In this document: in pieces, positions 36,026-45,451 of the stretch
Layout: every line of letters starts with the position of its first letter
How positions within the stretch are numbered: position 1 is the first letter of the stretch
Assembly: GCA_009838845.1 (NCBI GenBank)
Contig: VXRD01000170.1
Location: forward strand, 42,235 to 106,234
Length of the DNA: 64,000 bases
Direction: 5' to 3'
DNA from: Gemmatimonadota bacterium
GTDB taxonomy: Bacteria > Latescibacterota > UBA2968
Made by a program: the position numbers and the translations under genes
Notes under the pieces: model-generated
Databases searched by the model: none
Told to the model about the DNA's origin: nothing
The model's input: only the letters and a program-made list of their open reading frames with translations

Positions 36026-36847
36026 TTAACTGGTACGAGGTTCTGTGGGCGTAGCTCCCTGTTGCGCAAGAATGCGCTCGGCATTGGTCCAAAAAATGTG
36101 TTCGCGTTCGTCCTCTGTAAGATCTGCATCGAGAACTTTGCCCACCGAGCCAGCCATCGTGCCATCGGTGCCAAAAAGCACGCGCTCGACACCGAGTTCT
36201 GAAACCGCGTATTCGACCTGTCCATCGTCCAGGTTGCTACCCGACACATCGACATAAACATTGGGAGACGCCTGGCGCATTTCGCGCACAGTGTGTTCCC
36301 AATCGCCTCCACCCCCGATATGGGCGTGAATGAGAATCGCATCGGGATATTTTTCACTGGCTTCGCTAAAATGAATACCGTGTGAAATGAGCGGCTGGCT
36401 TGCGCGGTGTTCGGGAACGGGATATCCCGCATGCTGAAGAATGGGTACGCGGCGTTCGCTCGCCAATTCGAGAACAGGGTGCAAAACCGGATCGTCGATG
36501 CGGTACTGATTGTAGAGCTTAATGCCAATCATGCCCGCATTGAGACAGCGCTCGGCTTCGTCTATAGCACCTTGAAAATGACCGGGAATGAGAAAACACC
36601 AGCCGCGAATGCGTTTGGGATGGCGCGCCATCGCGCTCAAAATAGTATCGTTGTGAGGAGGCACATCCCTAACAGGTGCCAGAATGCCCTGTTGGATAAC
36701 GGAGGAACACCAGTATTCGGTAATGCCGAGCATGTCGCCCGAAGCGACGAGATGATCAGCGGACTGCTCCCACCCATCCATAAGCCAGACATGGCAGTGC
36801 ATGTCAATTTTGGGACGGCGAATGCCAGATTCGATATCTAAGGTCAT
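36026..36847 (-). CDS. Amidohydrolase 2-family metal-dependent hydrolase
   Basis: 273 residues. The N-terminal metal motif is intact (IDMHCHVW). A substrate-side KLYNQYRI at about residue 125, a His in ILQHAGYPV, another in ILIHAHIGGGGDW and the terminal Asp in RVLFGTDGTM complete the usual metal and catalytic set. These enzymes decarboxylate or hydrolyse aromatic acids, lactones or amides. It is followed 16 bp later by a related protein without the N-terminal His pair, so the two could form a heteromer. The function cannot be narrowed. Confidence 0.88.
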   Translation of the reverse strand: MTLDIESGIRRPKIDMHCHVWLMDGWEQSADHLVASGDMLGITEYWCSSVIQQGILAPVRDVPPHNDTILSAMARHPKRIRGWCFLIPGHFQGAIDEAERCLNAGMIGIKLYNQYRIDDPVLHPVLELASERRVPILQHAGYPVPEHRASQPLISHGIHFSEASEKYPDAILIHAHIGGGGDWEHTVREMRQASPNVYVDVSGSNLDDGQVEYAVSELGVERVLFGTDGTMAGSVGKVLDADLTEDEREHIFWTNAERILAQQGATPTEPRTS

Positions 36848-36931
36848 GATTAGCTTTACCCGTTATTGTAGATTTGCGATGGGCAATTTACTCAGTTCTG
36901 AATGATTGGTCAAGACAACAAGCAACACGAT

Positions 36932-38155
36932 CTAAAAATAGTGCGCCCAGACCTTTTTTACCCCTGCGATCGTCTGATCGATATCCTCGTCCGTATAGCG
37001 TTCATTCACGGGAAGGCGCAGACAAGTGGCTTGCAGGGTATCGACATTGGGACAGTCATCGGGATTGTACACAGTATTTTGCCAGAATATCGGAATATCG
37101 TCCGTTAAAGGATAGTACTTGCGTTTCTGGATAACTTCCGTGCGTAAAATATTTTTCACTGCGGACATGCTCGTATTGATGGAAATGCCCTCGGCGCGAA
37201 AAATATTGACGAGTTCATCTCGCGTTGGCGTGCTGCCCGTATAGCGAATGGCAAGCGGCCACCACGAAGGATGGACATTATCGGCAATTTTCGGAAAATC
37301 GAGATGGGGTAGATCGCCGAGTTCGGCATAGTATCGCCGAACAATCTGGTCGCGACGTGCAACGAGGTACTCGAGCTTGTGGAGTTGTGCAATAGCGACA
37401 GCGGCTTGCAAGCAGGTCGGGCGCAAATTAGTACCAAAAAAAGGAATGGGTTGCACACCGCGTTCGAGTTTCTGACCCCGCAAATAGGTTTTGTCGCGGA
37501 AAAGACGGGCAATTTCAGCGGTCTCATCGTCATTGGTCGTGACAAAACCGCCATCGCCAGTGGAAATCTGCTTGGATTCATTCATGGAAAATCCTGCGGC
37601 GTGTCCAATCGCACCAACAAATTGACCGCGATAGGTTGCGCCGTGTGCCTGCGCGCAATCTTCGAGAATTTTGACCCCTGTTTCCTCGCTAATCTCCAGA
37701 AACGCATCCATATCACAGGGCATACCGGCCATGTGGACAGTAATAATAACCCTGGTCTTATCCGTAATTTTCTCGCGCACCTTTTGAGGATCGAGCAGGC
37801 GGGTTGACAAATCGATATCAGAAAAAATCGGGATAGCGTGCAGTGCAAGAATGGCCGCAGTCGTACCAAAATCCGTCATAGACGTAGTAATAACCTCATC
37901 GCCTTCAGACACACCCAGCGCGGCAAGAGCCGTTTGCAGTGCAACCGTGCCTGATGTCACCATAATCGCGTGTTTGACCTCAAATGCGCGACATATTTCA
38001 GCTTCAAAATCCGCGACTTTCCCATCTGGTCCCATGAGTTTCCCCGAATCGAGAACCTCGAGCAACAATTCGCGCTCTTCATCGGTATATTTATTCGGTT
38101 GATTATACGGAATGGTTTTGGCCTTTTCTCCACCGTTAATTGCGAGTTCATCCAT
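36932..38155 (-). CDS. DegT/DnrJ/EryC1/StrS family aminotransferase
   Basis: 407 residues from ATG 38155, overlapping the SnoaL-like gene by eight bases; the frame to 38239 lies inside that gene and is rejected. PLP-binding residues fit the family: TSGTVALQ near residue 68, Asp166 in LEDCAQAHGA and the Schiff-base Lys195 in MNESKQISTGDGG. These enzymes aminate keto-sugars or act in antibiotic and osmolyte-type pathways. No NDP-sugar genes are nearby, so its acceptor may be something other than a nucleotide sugar. Confidence 0.92.
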   Translation of the reverse strand: MDELAINGGEKAKTIPYNQPNKYTDEERELLLEVLDSGKLMGPDGKVADFEAEICRAFEVKHAIMVTSGTVALQTALAALGVSEGDEVITTSMTDFGTTAAILALHAIPIFSDIDLSTRLLDPQKVREKITDKTRVIITVHMAGMPCDMDAFLEISEETGVKILEDCAQAHGATYRGQFVGAIGHAAGFSMNESKQISTGDGGFVTTNDDETAEIARLFRDKTYLRGQKLERGVQPIPFFGTNLRPTCLQAAVAIAQLHKLEYLVARRDQIVRRYYAELGDLPHLDFPKIADNVHPSWWPLAIRYTGSTPTRDELVNIFRAEGISINTSMSAVKNILRTEVIQKRKYYPLTDDIPIFWQNTVYNPDDCPNVDTLQATCLRLPVNERYTDEDIDQTIAGVKKVWAHYF

Positions 38156-38549
38156 CGTGCATATCTCCTGATTCAGGTACGCCGAGTGAGGCGTGGATCT
38201 GGACAAATTTCCACTGATCATCTTCTTTCTCGAGAACACCTGTCAAACGCATAGCCAATTGTTCGCGTTTGCCCTGCCATTTGAGATTCCAGGTCTGACG
38301 CGTGTAAAACCATGCAACTGCCTCGCGCTCTTGAACATCGAGATAATCGCATGTAATGGTAAAATCCTCGGTACTATCCACATGGTGACGATAGTACTCG
38401 GGTATATTTTCATCACCCTGGATATATTCGTCTTCATCTGTACCTATCTTGACATAATAGGGCGCGCGGGACATAAGACCGATCAACCGCCGGGCGTCTC
38501 CCGCAGTAAGCGCGTCAAAATAGGCGTGTACAGTTTTACGTGCATCCAT
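38148..38549 (-). CDS. SnoaL/NTF2-like small protein
   Basis: 133 residues with the pattern of the NTF2-like cone fold: an N-terminal helix pair (ARKTVHAYFDALTAGDARRLIGLM), then a curved sheet (SRAPYYVKIGTDEDEYIQGDENIPEYYRHHV, AVAWFYTRQTWNLKWQGKREQLAMRLTGVLEKEDDQWKFVQIHAS, shown here as separate strands). Members are isomerases, cyclases or ligand-binding proteins; a function cannot be given. It lies three bases after the sulfatase stop and overlaps the aminotransferase start, so the three are translationally linked. Confidence 0.82.
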   Translation of the reverse strand: MDARKTVHAYFDALTAGDARRLIGLMSRAPYYVKIGTDEDEYIQGDENIPEYYRHHVDSTEDFTITCDYLDVQEREAVAWFYTRQTWNLKWQGKREQLAMRLTGVLEKEDDQWKFVQIHASLGVPESGDMHDG

Positions 38550-38552
38550 ATC

Positions 38553-39890
38553 CTAAAACGTGCCGGGCCAGGGATACGCATTGGACCCCGCATTGGCATC
38601 AATCGGACCTTCGGGCAGGGTATCTTGCCATGCCAGCACCCGATCAGCCATTTCCGCGACGCGCTCTGGCATATATTCTGCGCGATTGTTGAGTTCCATC
38701 GGATCTCGCGGAATATTGAAAAGTTCGACGCGGCTGCGGTCGGGATTCAAAAGCAATTTCCAATCGCCTTCGCGGATGGAAAGCATGGGGCTTTTGTGCA
38801 AACAATGCCCGGCAATATTGAACCGCCATTCCCACATAAGCGGTTTTTTCCTCATAACACTGCGACCGCGCAGCGCATCGGTCATATCTTCCCCGTCGAG
38901 CACCAGACCATCGATATCAATACCAGCCAAATTGCAAAAAGTGGGCAAAAAATCGACCGCGCAAAACGGCGTATCGTTATCAATGCGCCCGGCAGAAACG
39001 CCATTGGGCCAGCGAATAATAAAAGGCGTACGCACACCGCCCTCGTAGAGACTGCGCTTGCGACCGCGAAAAGGACCGGAAGAACCGACGCCGCTATGCG
39101 TGGCATTGCGAATATGGATATCTTCGGGACCATTGTCCGCAGAAAAAATAACTATGGTATTATCGCTCAAATTCAATTCGTCGAGTTTATCCATCAACCG
39201 ACCAATGTGGCGGTCTGCATTCGTGACAACCGAATAGTAAATCCGCAACGCGCCCTTGTGTTTGTCTTCCAGGCCATTCGCTGTGAATTGCTTGTAGGGC
39301 TCCATCTGTTCTTCAGTCGGATCGAGAATCGCGTGGGTATCGTTGAGCCAGGCCTGAACAAAAAAAGGCTCGTCTTTATTGCGCTCAATAAAACCAATCG
39401 TTTCATCAATAATCACCTCCGTAGAGCGGCTGCGACCCTCGCCAGTCTGCAAATCGGTAAAATTGAGCAACGGGCCATTGCCCACATTGATTTTAGACTC
39501 GTCAATACCGTAGTCATAAGGAGCCGGTGCGCCTGCGCCGCTACCGAGATGCCACTTGCCAAAGTGCCCCACCGCGTACCCGCTTTGTTGTAACAGACCA
39601 GTAACTGTAACCGCATTGGGATCGAGAAAATTGGGCATACCCCGTGCCGCATTCTGCGCGTGCTGTGCAAAATGCCCGTGTATGCCCCAGTGCGCTGGAA
39701 AACGCCCGGTCATAACAGCGGCGCGGCTTGGGGAACAAACCCCAGAGCAAACGTAGAACTGAGAAAAAAGAGTCCCCTGTGCGGCAAGGCGATCCAGGTT
39801 TGGCGTCCTGGCATGAGGATGTCCATAACAACTCAAATCGCCCCAACCCCAGTCATCGGCGAATACAAAAACAATATTGGGTCGGCTCAT
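38553..39890 (-). CDS. Sulfatase (formylglycine-dependent)
   Basis: 445 residues from ATG 39890 with AAGGAGC upstream; the frame extends to 40016 through the transporter gene and is rejected. The N-terminus has the metal-binding Asp pair (VFADDWGWGD, residues 8-17). The activation motif is Cys52 in VCSPSRAAVMTG, a type-I C-x-P-x-R site converted to formylglycine. HFGKWHLG and FSADNGPE are also present. No signal peptide is seen, so action in the cytoplasm or after transport is implied. The formylglycine-generating enzyme is not in the window. The substrate sulfate ester is unknown; the adjacent EamA transporter may move it. Confidence 0.93.
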   Translation of the reverse strand: MSRPNIVFVFADDWGWGDLSCYGHPHARTPNLDRLAAQGTLFSQFYVCSGVCSPSRAAVMTGRFPAHWGIHGHFAQHAQNAARGMPNFLDPNAVTVTGLLQQSGYAVGHFGKWHLGSGAGAPAPYDYGIDESKINVGNGPLLNFTDLQTGEGRSRSTEVIIDETIGFIERNKDEPFFVQAWLNDTHAILDPTEEQMEPYKQFTANGLEDKHKGALRIYYSVVTNADRHIGRLMDKLDELNLSDNTIVIFSADNGPEDIHIRNATHSGVGSSGPFRGRKRSLYEGGVRTPFIIRWPNGVSAGRIDNDTPFCAVDFLPTFCNLAGIDIDGLVLDGEDMTDALRGRSVMRKKPLMWEWRFNIAGHCLHKSPMLSIREGDWKLLLNPDRSRVELFNIPRDPMELNNRAEYMPERVAEMADRVLAWQDTLPEGPIDANAGSNAYPWPGTF

Positions 39891-39903
39891 AAAAAGCTCC
39901 TTT

Positions 39904-40740
39904 TCACAAAACCAGAAGAACGGCAAGAACAGCGATCCCCACACCGGCAATCGCAGGTCGGGCGAGGCGTTCTTTCCAGTAGAAATGGGCAAAGAGGTTA
40001 TCCAGCACAACAACACTACATCCCAATGTCGGAAAAAAAAGCGTGCCTGGCAACTTGCTTAATGCGGTCATAATGACGCAAAGCGCCAGGACATTGTAAA
40101 GACCGATGAAAACGCCGAGTTTGACCGCAGGTCCTTGTGGTCGGTGTTTTTTCAGGGCAATGACAACACCACCTATCAGTCCAGCGGTTGCTCCGATGAA
40201 CATCAAGACATGTAAATAGACGGGATCGAGACCATTGTAGTGAACAGATCGCAAACACGTATGGCTTATGCCCTGACAGAAACAAACCGCGATAAGCAAA
40301 CCAAATGCTTTTATTCCTCTGACTTGCGCGGTTCTGCCCGGATGAGAAGTCATAAGTGCCAGCGCACTGAGCGCGAGAAGCAACCCCACAAACTGCGTTG
40401 GGGCCATGGACTCGCCCCAAAGGTAAATGCCCAGCACAATGGGCATGACAATGGACATTCGGAAAGCCGTAACAACAGAACCGATGGGCGCAAGGGTAAG
40501 CGCGTGATTCATCAGCAACATGGAACTGATAAAAACCGTACCAGTTCCCAACCCCATGTAAAGGGCAAGACGGGGAAACGTCCACGCATCGGTAACAAAG
40601 AGATAAATGGCAATTGCGAGAGCCAAGACGAGGTAGTTGGTGGCGACAACCACTGGCGCGTAACAGCCGCGTCTTTGTCCGAGCTTGAATAGCTGGACAA
40701 AACCGAAGTCGAGGATAATAGAAAAAAAGAGCCAGTGCAT
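39904..40740 (-). CDS. EamA-like (DMT superfamily) transporter
   Basis: 278 residues with about ten membrane helices, beginning at residue 2 (HWLFFSIILDFGFVQLF) and ending with IAGVGIAVLAVLLVL. The two halves repeat the EamA pattern (GSVVTAFRMSIVMPIVLGIYLWGE and LGCSVVVLDNLFAHFYWKERL). Drug/metabolite transporters of this type move small metabolites across the inner membrane. It is the first gene of the minus-strand operon, 13 bp before the sulfatase. Bases 40741-40960, up to the divergent ceramidase-like gene, show nothing recognisable. Confidence 0.87.
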   Translation of the reverse strand: MHWLFFSIILDFGFVQLFKLGQRRGCYAPVVVATNYLVLALAIAIYLFVTDAWTFPRLALYMGLGTGTVFISSMLLMNHALTLAPIGSVVTAFRMSIVMPIVLGIYLWGESMAPTQFVGLLLALSALALMTSHPGRTAQVRGIKAFGLLIAVCFCQGISHTCLRSVHYNGLDPVYLHVLMFIGATAGLIGGVVIALKKHRPQGPAVKLGVFIGLYNVLALCVIMTALSKLPGTLFFPTLGCSVVVLDNLFAHFYWKERLARPAIAGVGIAVLAVLLVL

Positions 40741-40960
40741 AAAAGATAATTAGTGATCTCGGCTTTTATTCCTATGACAATATGGATAGGTTAAACGACT
40801 TTCGTCCGCAATTTATCCCCGATGGGGTGATGGTGCAAGTTATAATTCAAATAACGCTTGCCTTACCCAGTTCGATTTCAGTATTACTCACCATAGACAA
40901 AGAGTATATTGAACTGATTCAGCCAAAAACCTGGTCATTCCCCATCAAGGATGTTGTGCT

Positions 40961-42358
40961 ATGCTTCAAATAGGCCAAGCCGCCGTCGGCATCACACCGC
41001 CTTTAGGCACCCATCTGGCCGGAAGCGGCATGGGAGAATACCGCCCTGCTCAAAAAACCCTCGATCCACTTTACGCCAAAGTGATGGTCGCCCAGGCCAA
41101 AGACGCGAAGTTGTGTATCATCTCATTAGACACGTTGGCGGTTACTTTGCCCTACACCCGGGCCATTCGAGAAAGCGCTGTCGCGCTGGGCTTTGAACCC
41201 CACGCCGTGATGGTGCATTCGTTGCAGAATCACTCGGCACCGAGTTGCGGCGCCCTCATGCTCGACCCGGATTTCCCGCTTGACCTGAGAGCTGATCAGG
41301 AGCACATCACCGGTAGTGAAGCCGCTTATACGAAGCAGGCCGTCGCCGGCGCAACCCGCGCGATCCAAGAAGCGAACGATGCGTTAACGCCAGTGCAGGT
41401 CGCCATGGGGCATGCCGTTCGCGACGACCTGGCCTTTAATCGGCGTGGCGTGATGCGCGGCGGCAATATCTGCATGCCGTGGCCCTTCACCAGTGACGCC
41501 AAACCCCTGGGGCCGACAGACATCGTTTACATGGAAGGCCCTGCCGACCCACAGGTGGGTGTGTGGTGCGCGCAATCGGTCGCGGGTGATATGGCCGCGA
41601 TGCTGCTGCACTTTACCTGTCATCCGGTCAATGTGTTTGCTCGGGAAAAAAATACCATCTGCGCCGACTGGCCCGGCGCGTGGAGCGCAAAAGTCAAAGA
41701 CCAAAACAGTCTGATGTGCCCGCCCCTGGTCATCAACGGATGTTGTGGCAACGTCAATCCCTGGCCCGCCTTTACGCCCAACTTCACGCCTGACCACGTG
41801 CGCATGGGGAATGAATTGGCGGACACCACACAGGCCGTCATCGAATCGCTGAGCTTTGCAGACGTTGATTCGATCGATTGGCGCTTCGAAAAAATCCCTC
41901 TGGCGTATCGCGATATTCCCAACGATCGGCAAGACCAGGTCAACCGCATTCTGGCCGAACACCCAACGCTGAAACTACAAGACAACGGCGAAGTAGATCC
42001 CACATGGTTTCATGCCGCATCGACGAAAAGCATCGAGCTTTGCCGAAATCGCGAGCCGCAATTCATGTATGAAATCCAGGTCTTCCGTATCGGCGACATG
42101 GCTATCATTTCTCTGCCGGGCGAGCCGTTCGTGGAAGGTCAATTGGAGATTAAGACCAGGTCGCCTGCGAAGCTCACCTTCATCGCTCACATGTCCACGC
42201 AATACGTCGGCTACCTTCCCACGCGCGACGCCTGCGCAAGACCGGGGCACGAAACCAACGCCAACTGCACCTACTGGGCCAAGTTTGCGCCGGACTCGTT
42301 GGAGCGCATCGTCGAAGCGACGTTGGCAATACTGACGGAATTATTCGAAAATAACTGA
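40961..42358 (+). CDS. Neutral-ceramidase-like protein, paralogue 1
   Basis: 465 residues. The order of motifs matches the N-terminal domain of neutral/alkaline non-lysosomal ceramidase: AAVGITPPLGTHLAG at the start, a metal-site histidine pair region (VMVHSLQNHSAPSCG, near residue 90), LHFTCHPVNVFA near residue 225, NGCCGNVNPWP near residue 265 and LPGEPFVEGQ near residue 385. Known ceramidases cleave the amide of N-acylsphingosine using zinc, but they are larger and carry a signal peptide and a C-terminal domain; both are absent here. The protein probably cleaves a different amide, in the cytoplasm. Close paralogue of the gene at 50640. AAGGAT precedes the ATG. Confidence 0.85.
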   Translation: MLQIGQAAVGITPPLGTHLAGSGMGEYRPAQKTLDPLYAKVMVAQAKDAKLCIISLDTLAVTLPYTRAIRESAVALGFEPHAVMVHSLQNHSAPSCGALMLDPDFPLDLRADQEHITGSEAAYTKQAVAGATRAIQEANDALTPVQVAMGHAVRDDLAFNRRGVMRGGNICMPWPFTSDAKPLGPTDIVYMEGPADPQVGVWCAQSVAGDMAAMLLHFTCHPVNVFAREKNTICADWPGAWSAKVKDQNSLMCPPLVINGCCGNVNPWPAFTPNFTPDHVRMGNELADTTQAVIESLSFADVDSIDWRFEKIPLAYRDIPNDRQDQVNRILAEHPTLKLQDNGEVDPTWFHAASTKSIELCRNREPQFMYEIQVFRIGDMAIISLPGEPFVEGQLEIKTRSPAKLTFIAHMSTQYVGYLPTRDACARPGHETNANCTYWAKFAPDSLERIVEATLAILTELFENN

Positions 42359-42368
42359 GAGGTGATAG

Positions 42369-45341
42369 ATGCCCCTGAGCAACGACTTCATCGAGCAGTT
42401 CGCCACACCTGGGGACGACTACCGTCCGCACATCATGTGGTTCTGGAACGCCCCGCTTGAGGAAGGCGAGGTGCGCCGACAAGTACGGGACTTCAGGGAC
42501 GCAGGCATCCTCAATTTCTACATCCACCCCATGTACGGTTTCCCGGTCGATTACCTGTCCGAGAAAATGTTCGAGGCCATCGGATGGGCTGTCGATGAGG
42601 CCAGGAAGCACGGCATGCGCTTCTGGATCTATGACGAATACAACTGGCCCAGCGGCGCCGCAGGCGGGTACCTGATCCGCGACAACCCCGATCGTCGCAT
42701 GCTCGTGGTGACGAGCGACGAACAGGCATCGGAGCATGGACCCCAGGACGATCACGCTGCATGGCAATGCGTGGACGAATCGGGCAAAGCGACCGTCTTC
42801 CACGAGACGCCACAGAATGGGGTGTGCCCTTTTGCGCAGTGGTCGCCCTTCTGCTGGGGGCAAGAGGGCTACGGCGATGTTTCCGACCCGGAGACGGTAC
42901 GGGCATTCATCGAGCTCACTCATGAAGCCTACCGTAGCCGTTTCCCCGGAGAGCTGGGCAAGACGATTGCCGGCCTCTTTACGGATGAGGTGTCTTACTG
43001 CCTGGCCGGCTTCTACGGCGAGTCCGAGCGCCCTCTCCCCTGGACTCATGGCATGCGCGAAACGTTTCTTGAGCGCCATGGCTATGACGTCGCGGCGCAC
43101 CTCCCGAGCTTGCTGGCAAACGTGGGAGATTACCGGAGAATCAGGTGCGACTACTGGCACTACCTGACCGGCCGCCTGGAGAGCGCCTACTACCGGCAGT
43201 GCGCGGAGTGGTGCCGAGAGCATGGGCTAACGCTCACGGGACACCTTTCGGGGGAGGAGCTTTTCCGCCACAACATTCTCTTCTTCGGAGATTTCTACCG
43301 GTGCCTCCGCTGGCTCGACATCCCCGGGATCGACGCCATCTTCCCTCGACTGAACCACGAGGCCGACCACTTCATGGTCGCCGCTAAGAGCGGGGGGTCC
43401 GCCATCCGCCATCTCGGACGCGACCGACTGCTCTGCGAAACCTACACGGGCAGCGGCTGGGAACTCACGCCCGAGCAGATGAAGATCATCTTCGACAAGC
43501 TCGCCCTGGGCGGTGTCAACCTCCTGCAGTACATGGGCGCCTACTACTCAATCGCCGGCATGCGCAAGGTGCTGCCGGGCGGGTATCCACCCTCACACGG
43601 CCACCAGAATCCGTTCTGGCCGTTCTATCGGACGTTCGGCGACTATGTCGCGCGTATCTGCCAAACGCTGGCTCTGTCACGGTCCACCGGGAAGGTCGCC
43701 GTCCTGCACCCGATCACCACAGCGTTCTGTGAGTGGGCGGGTAGTGCGGAAGACCTGGCCCGGGGAGTCCCGGGGCCGCCCGCCTTCGAGGCGATGCAGC
43801 AAGCCTTCCTTGCTGTGACAAACCTGCTCCTGGAACTCGGGGTCGACTACGACTACCTCTTCGAGGACGTCCTGGCTTCTGCGAACGTGGACCGTGGGAC
43901 CGTTCTGACCGCCGAGGCTGAGTATGAACTGCTGATCTTGCCAAACGTCACTTGCCTGACTCGGAAGACCGCAGAGAAGCTGGCAGGTTTCCTGGAAGCC
44001 GGGGGACGCACGGTCTTCGTCAACAGCGTGCCCGGCTGGGCGGAAGGCGATCCCGCGCTCCTCAAACGAGTGACCGATCATCTCTCGGCGCTGCCGGACA
44101 ACGAGGGGCGTGAAGCGGCCGCCGCACTCCAGGAGGGGACGGGCACACATCTCTGCGGCCGGGATCGCGTGACCTGGATCGTGAGCAACGACCTGCCACC
44201 CGACGCCCGGGACCCGCTGAGGAATGTCCTCGATGCCGTCATTCCACGCGAATTCCGAGCCCTGCCTGAGATGCCGTCCTCCGTGCGGGCAAGTCGGCGG
44301 GTGTTCGACGGCGAGCCGCTGCTGTTCCTCTACAACCAGGGAACGGAGCGCGTGTCCGTGCCCTTGCCTGCTGACGTCAACACAGTCCTCGATCCCGAAA
44401 CAGGGGACGCCGGGAGTATCGACGCGAACGTTGACCTGGCTCCGTTCCAGACGCTTATTGCAGCCCGGACCGACGGGCCGGTCTGCGCCAGCCGGGGACC
44501 GGAGCAGAGCTGGACACAGGAGCTGGTGTTGGGCGAGGCCGAGTTCTCACTCCTCGAGGCGAATTTACTGGCCATCGCCTGGCAGGTCCGGATGTCCGAC
44601 GCCGAGGAGTGGCAGGACCTTGACGGACTGCACTTCCCCGCCACATGTGCGGTTCAGCCCGGCGACGAGTATGAGCTCAAGTGGACCTTCCGAATCGAGG
44701 AAGGTGCGGAGCCGGTCGAGATCGTGACCGAGGATCTGACCGAAGCGTTTCATCTCGAGCTCAACGAACGTCCGCTCACCGGCTTCGAGCGGGCGCGGAT
44801 CTGGGATTGGCGCAACCTGCGGGCAGACATCCGTACTCTGGTCGTGCCGGGCGAGAATGTGGTCACGTTCCGGAGCCGCACACCCGGATGGGATGGGCCT
44901 CACACGCCGCCACTCACAGCGATCCGTGGCGATTTCTGCGTGGACGACGGGTGCCTGGTCAAGACACGAGGGCGTCTCGGCCCCGGGTCATGGGCTGAGG
45001 CGGGCTTTCCAAACTACACAGGCACGGCCCGGTACCGCTGGCGATGTGAGTTGCCGCCACTGGGGGGCCGCGTCTGGGCTCATGCAGAGGAGGTCGCCGC
45101 AGTGGCAGCACTGATTGTCAACGGGCATCGTCTCGCACCGCGCCTCTGGCGCCCCTACACGTTCGACATCACGGATCTCGTGTTGCCGGGGCCGAACGAG
45201 ATTGAGTTAGAGGTCACGAGTTGCGCGACAAACCTATTGGGTTTGAACCAGCCTGAGCTCTTCCTGAAAGGGAAAGCCGCGACGGCCCGACAGGAACGCC
45301 AGGCCGCCGGACTGCTGACGCCTGTGTCCATCAGGTGGTGA
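42369..45341 (+). CDS. GH106-like alpha-L-rhamnosidase family glycoside hydrolase
   Basis: 990 residues. The N-terminal barrel carries GH106 hallmarks: IMWFWNAPLEEGEVRRQVRDFRDAGILNFYIHPM is replaced here by its short keys WFWNAPL and FYIHPMYGF, then WIYDEYNWPSG and GLFTDEVSY. Beta-rich domains follow from about residue 640, including carbohydrate-binding-like sandwiches (ELNERPLTGFERARIWDWRN; LEVTSCATNLLGLNQPELF). No signal peptide is visible. It would remove terminal rhamnose or a related sugar. It starts 10 bp after the ceramidase-like gene with GAGGTGATAG before the ATG. By eye, the gene is markedly richer in G+C-ending codons than the genes before 40 kb. Confidence 0.82.
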   Translation: MPLSNDFIEQFATPGDDYRPHIMWFWNAPLEEGEVRRQVRDFRDAGILNFYIHPMYGFPVDYLSEKMFEAIGWAVDEARKHGMRFWIYDEYNWPSGAAGGYLIRDNPDRRMLVVTSDEQASEHGPQDDHAAWQCVDESGKATVFHETPQNGVCPFAQWSPFCWGQEGYGDVSDPETVRAFIELTHEAYRSRFPGELGKTIAGLFTDEVSYCLAGFYGESERPLPWTHGMRETFLERHGYDVAAHLPSLLANVGDYRRIRCDYWHYLTGRLESAYYRQCAEWCREHGLTLTGHLSGEELFRHNILFFGDFYRCLRWLDIPGIDAIFPRLNHEADHFMVAAKSGGSAIRHLGRDRLLCETYTGSGWELTPEQMKIIFDKLALGGVNLLQYMGAYYSIAGMRKVLPGGYPPSHGHQNPFWPFYRTFGDYVARICQTLALSRSTGKVAVLHPITTAFCEWAGSAEDLARGVPGPPAFEAMQQAFLAVTNLLLELGVDYDYLFEDVLASANVDRGTVLTAEAEYELLILPNVTCLTRKTAEKLAGFLEAGGRTVFVNSVPGWAEGDPALLKRVTDHLSALPDNEGREAAAALQEGTGTHLCGRDRVTWIVSNDLPPDARDPLRNVLDAVIPREFRALPEMPSSVRASRRVFDGEPLLFLYNQGTERVSVPLPADVNTVLDPETGDAGSIDANVDLAPFQTLIAARTDGPVCASRGPEQSWTQELVLGEAEFSLLEANLLAIAWQVRMSDAEEWQDLDGLHFPATCAVQPGDEYELKWTFRIEEGAEPVEIVTEDLTEAFHLELNERPLTGFERARIWDWRNLRADIRTLVVPGENVVTFRSRTPGWDGPHTPPLTAIRGDFCVDDGCLVKTRGRLGPGSWAEAGFPNYTGTARYRWRCELPPLGGRVWAHAEEVAAVAALIVNGHRLAPRLWRPYTFDITDLVLPGPNEIELEVTSCATNLLGLNQPELFLKGKAATARQERQAAGLLTPVSIRW

Positions 45342-45369
45342 AGCCGGTCCCGAGAATGAAGGACCGGCT
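45342..45369 (+). terminator. Hairpin after the GH106-like gene
   Basis: AGCCGGTCC (45342-45350) pairs perfectly with GGACCGGCT (45361-45369) over a 10-nt loop, beginning at the last base of the gene. There is no T-run, so it may be a Rho-assisted or mRNA-stabilising structure instead of a true terminator. Confidence 0.55.
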
Positions 45370-45451
45370 GAACGTTCAGTCCGAGTTTATGCTAACGCCT
45401 GAAGAAATGCAAATCTATCAAGATAGCTGAGCCCGAATCAGGAGGCTGAAA

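Noticed and set aside
36010-36528. N-terminal extension of the amidohydrolase frame ending at 35215
   Set aside because: It overlaps the other amidohydrolase gene in a second frame; the true start is ATG 36009 at DVNAWLG.
38193-39593. 466-codon open frame on the plus strand
   Set aside because: It lies opposite the sulfatase and SnoaL-like genes, which have clear family motifs; the plus-strand reading resembles no protein family.
40782-40973. 63-codon plus-strand open frame before the ceramidase-like gene
   Set aside because: No ribosome-binding site or family resemblance was seen, and it overlaps the start of the real gene.
42180-43223. 347-codon minus-strand frame
   Set aside because: It is antisense to the GH106-like gene, with no ribosome-binding site or family motif of its own.
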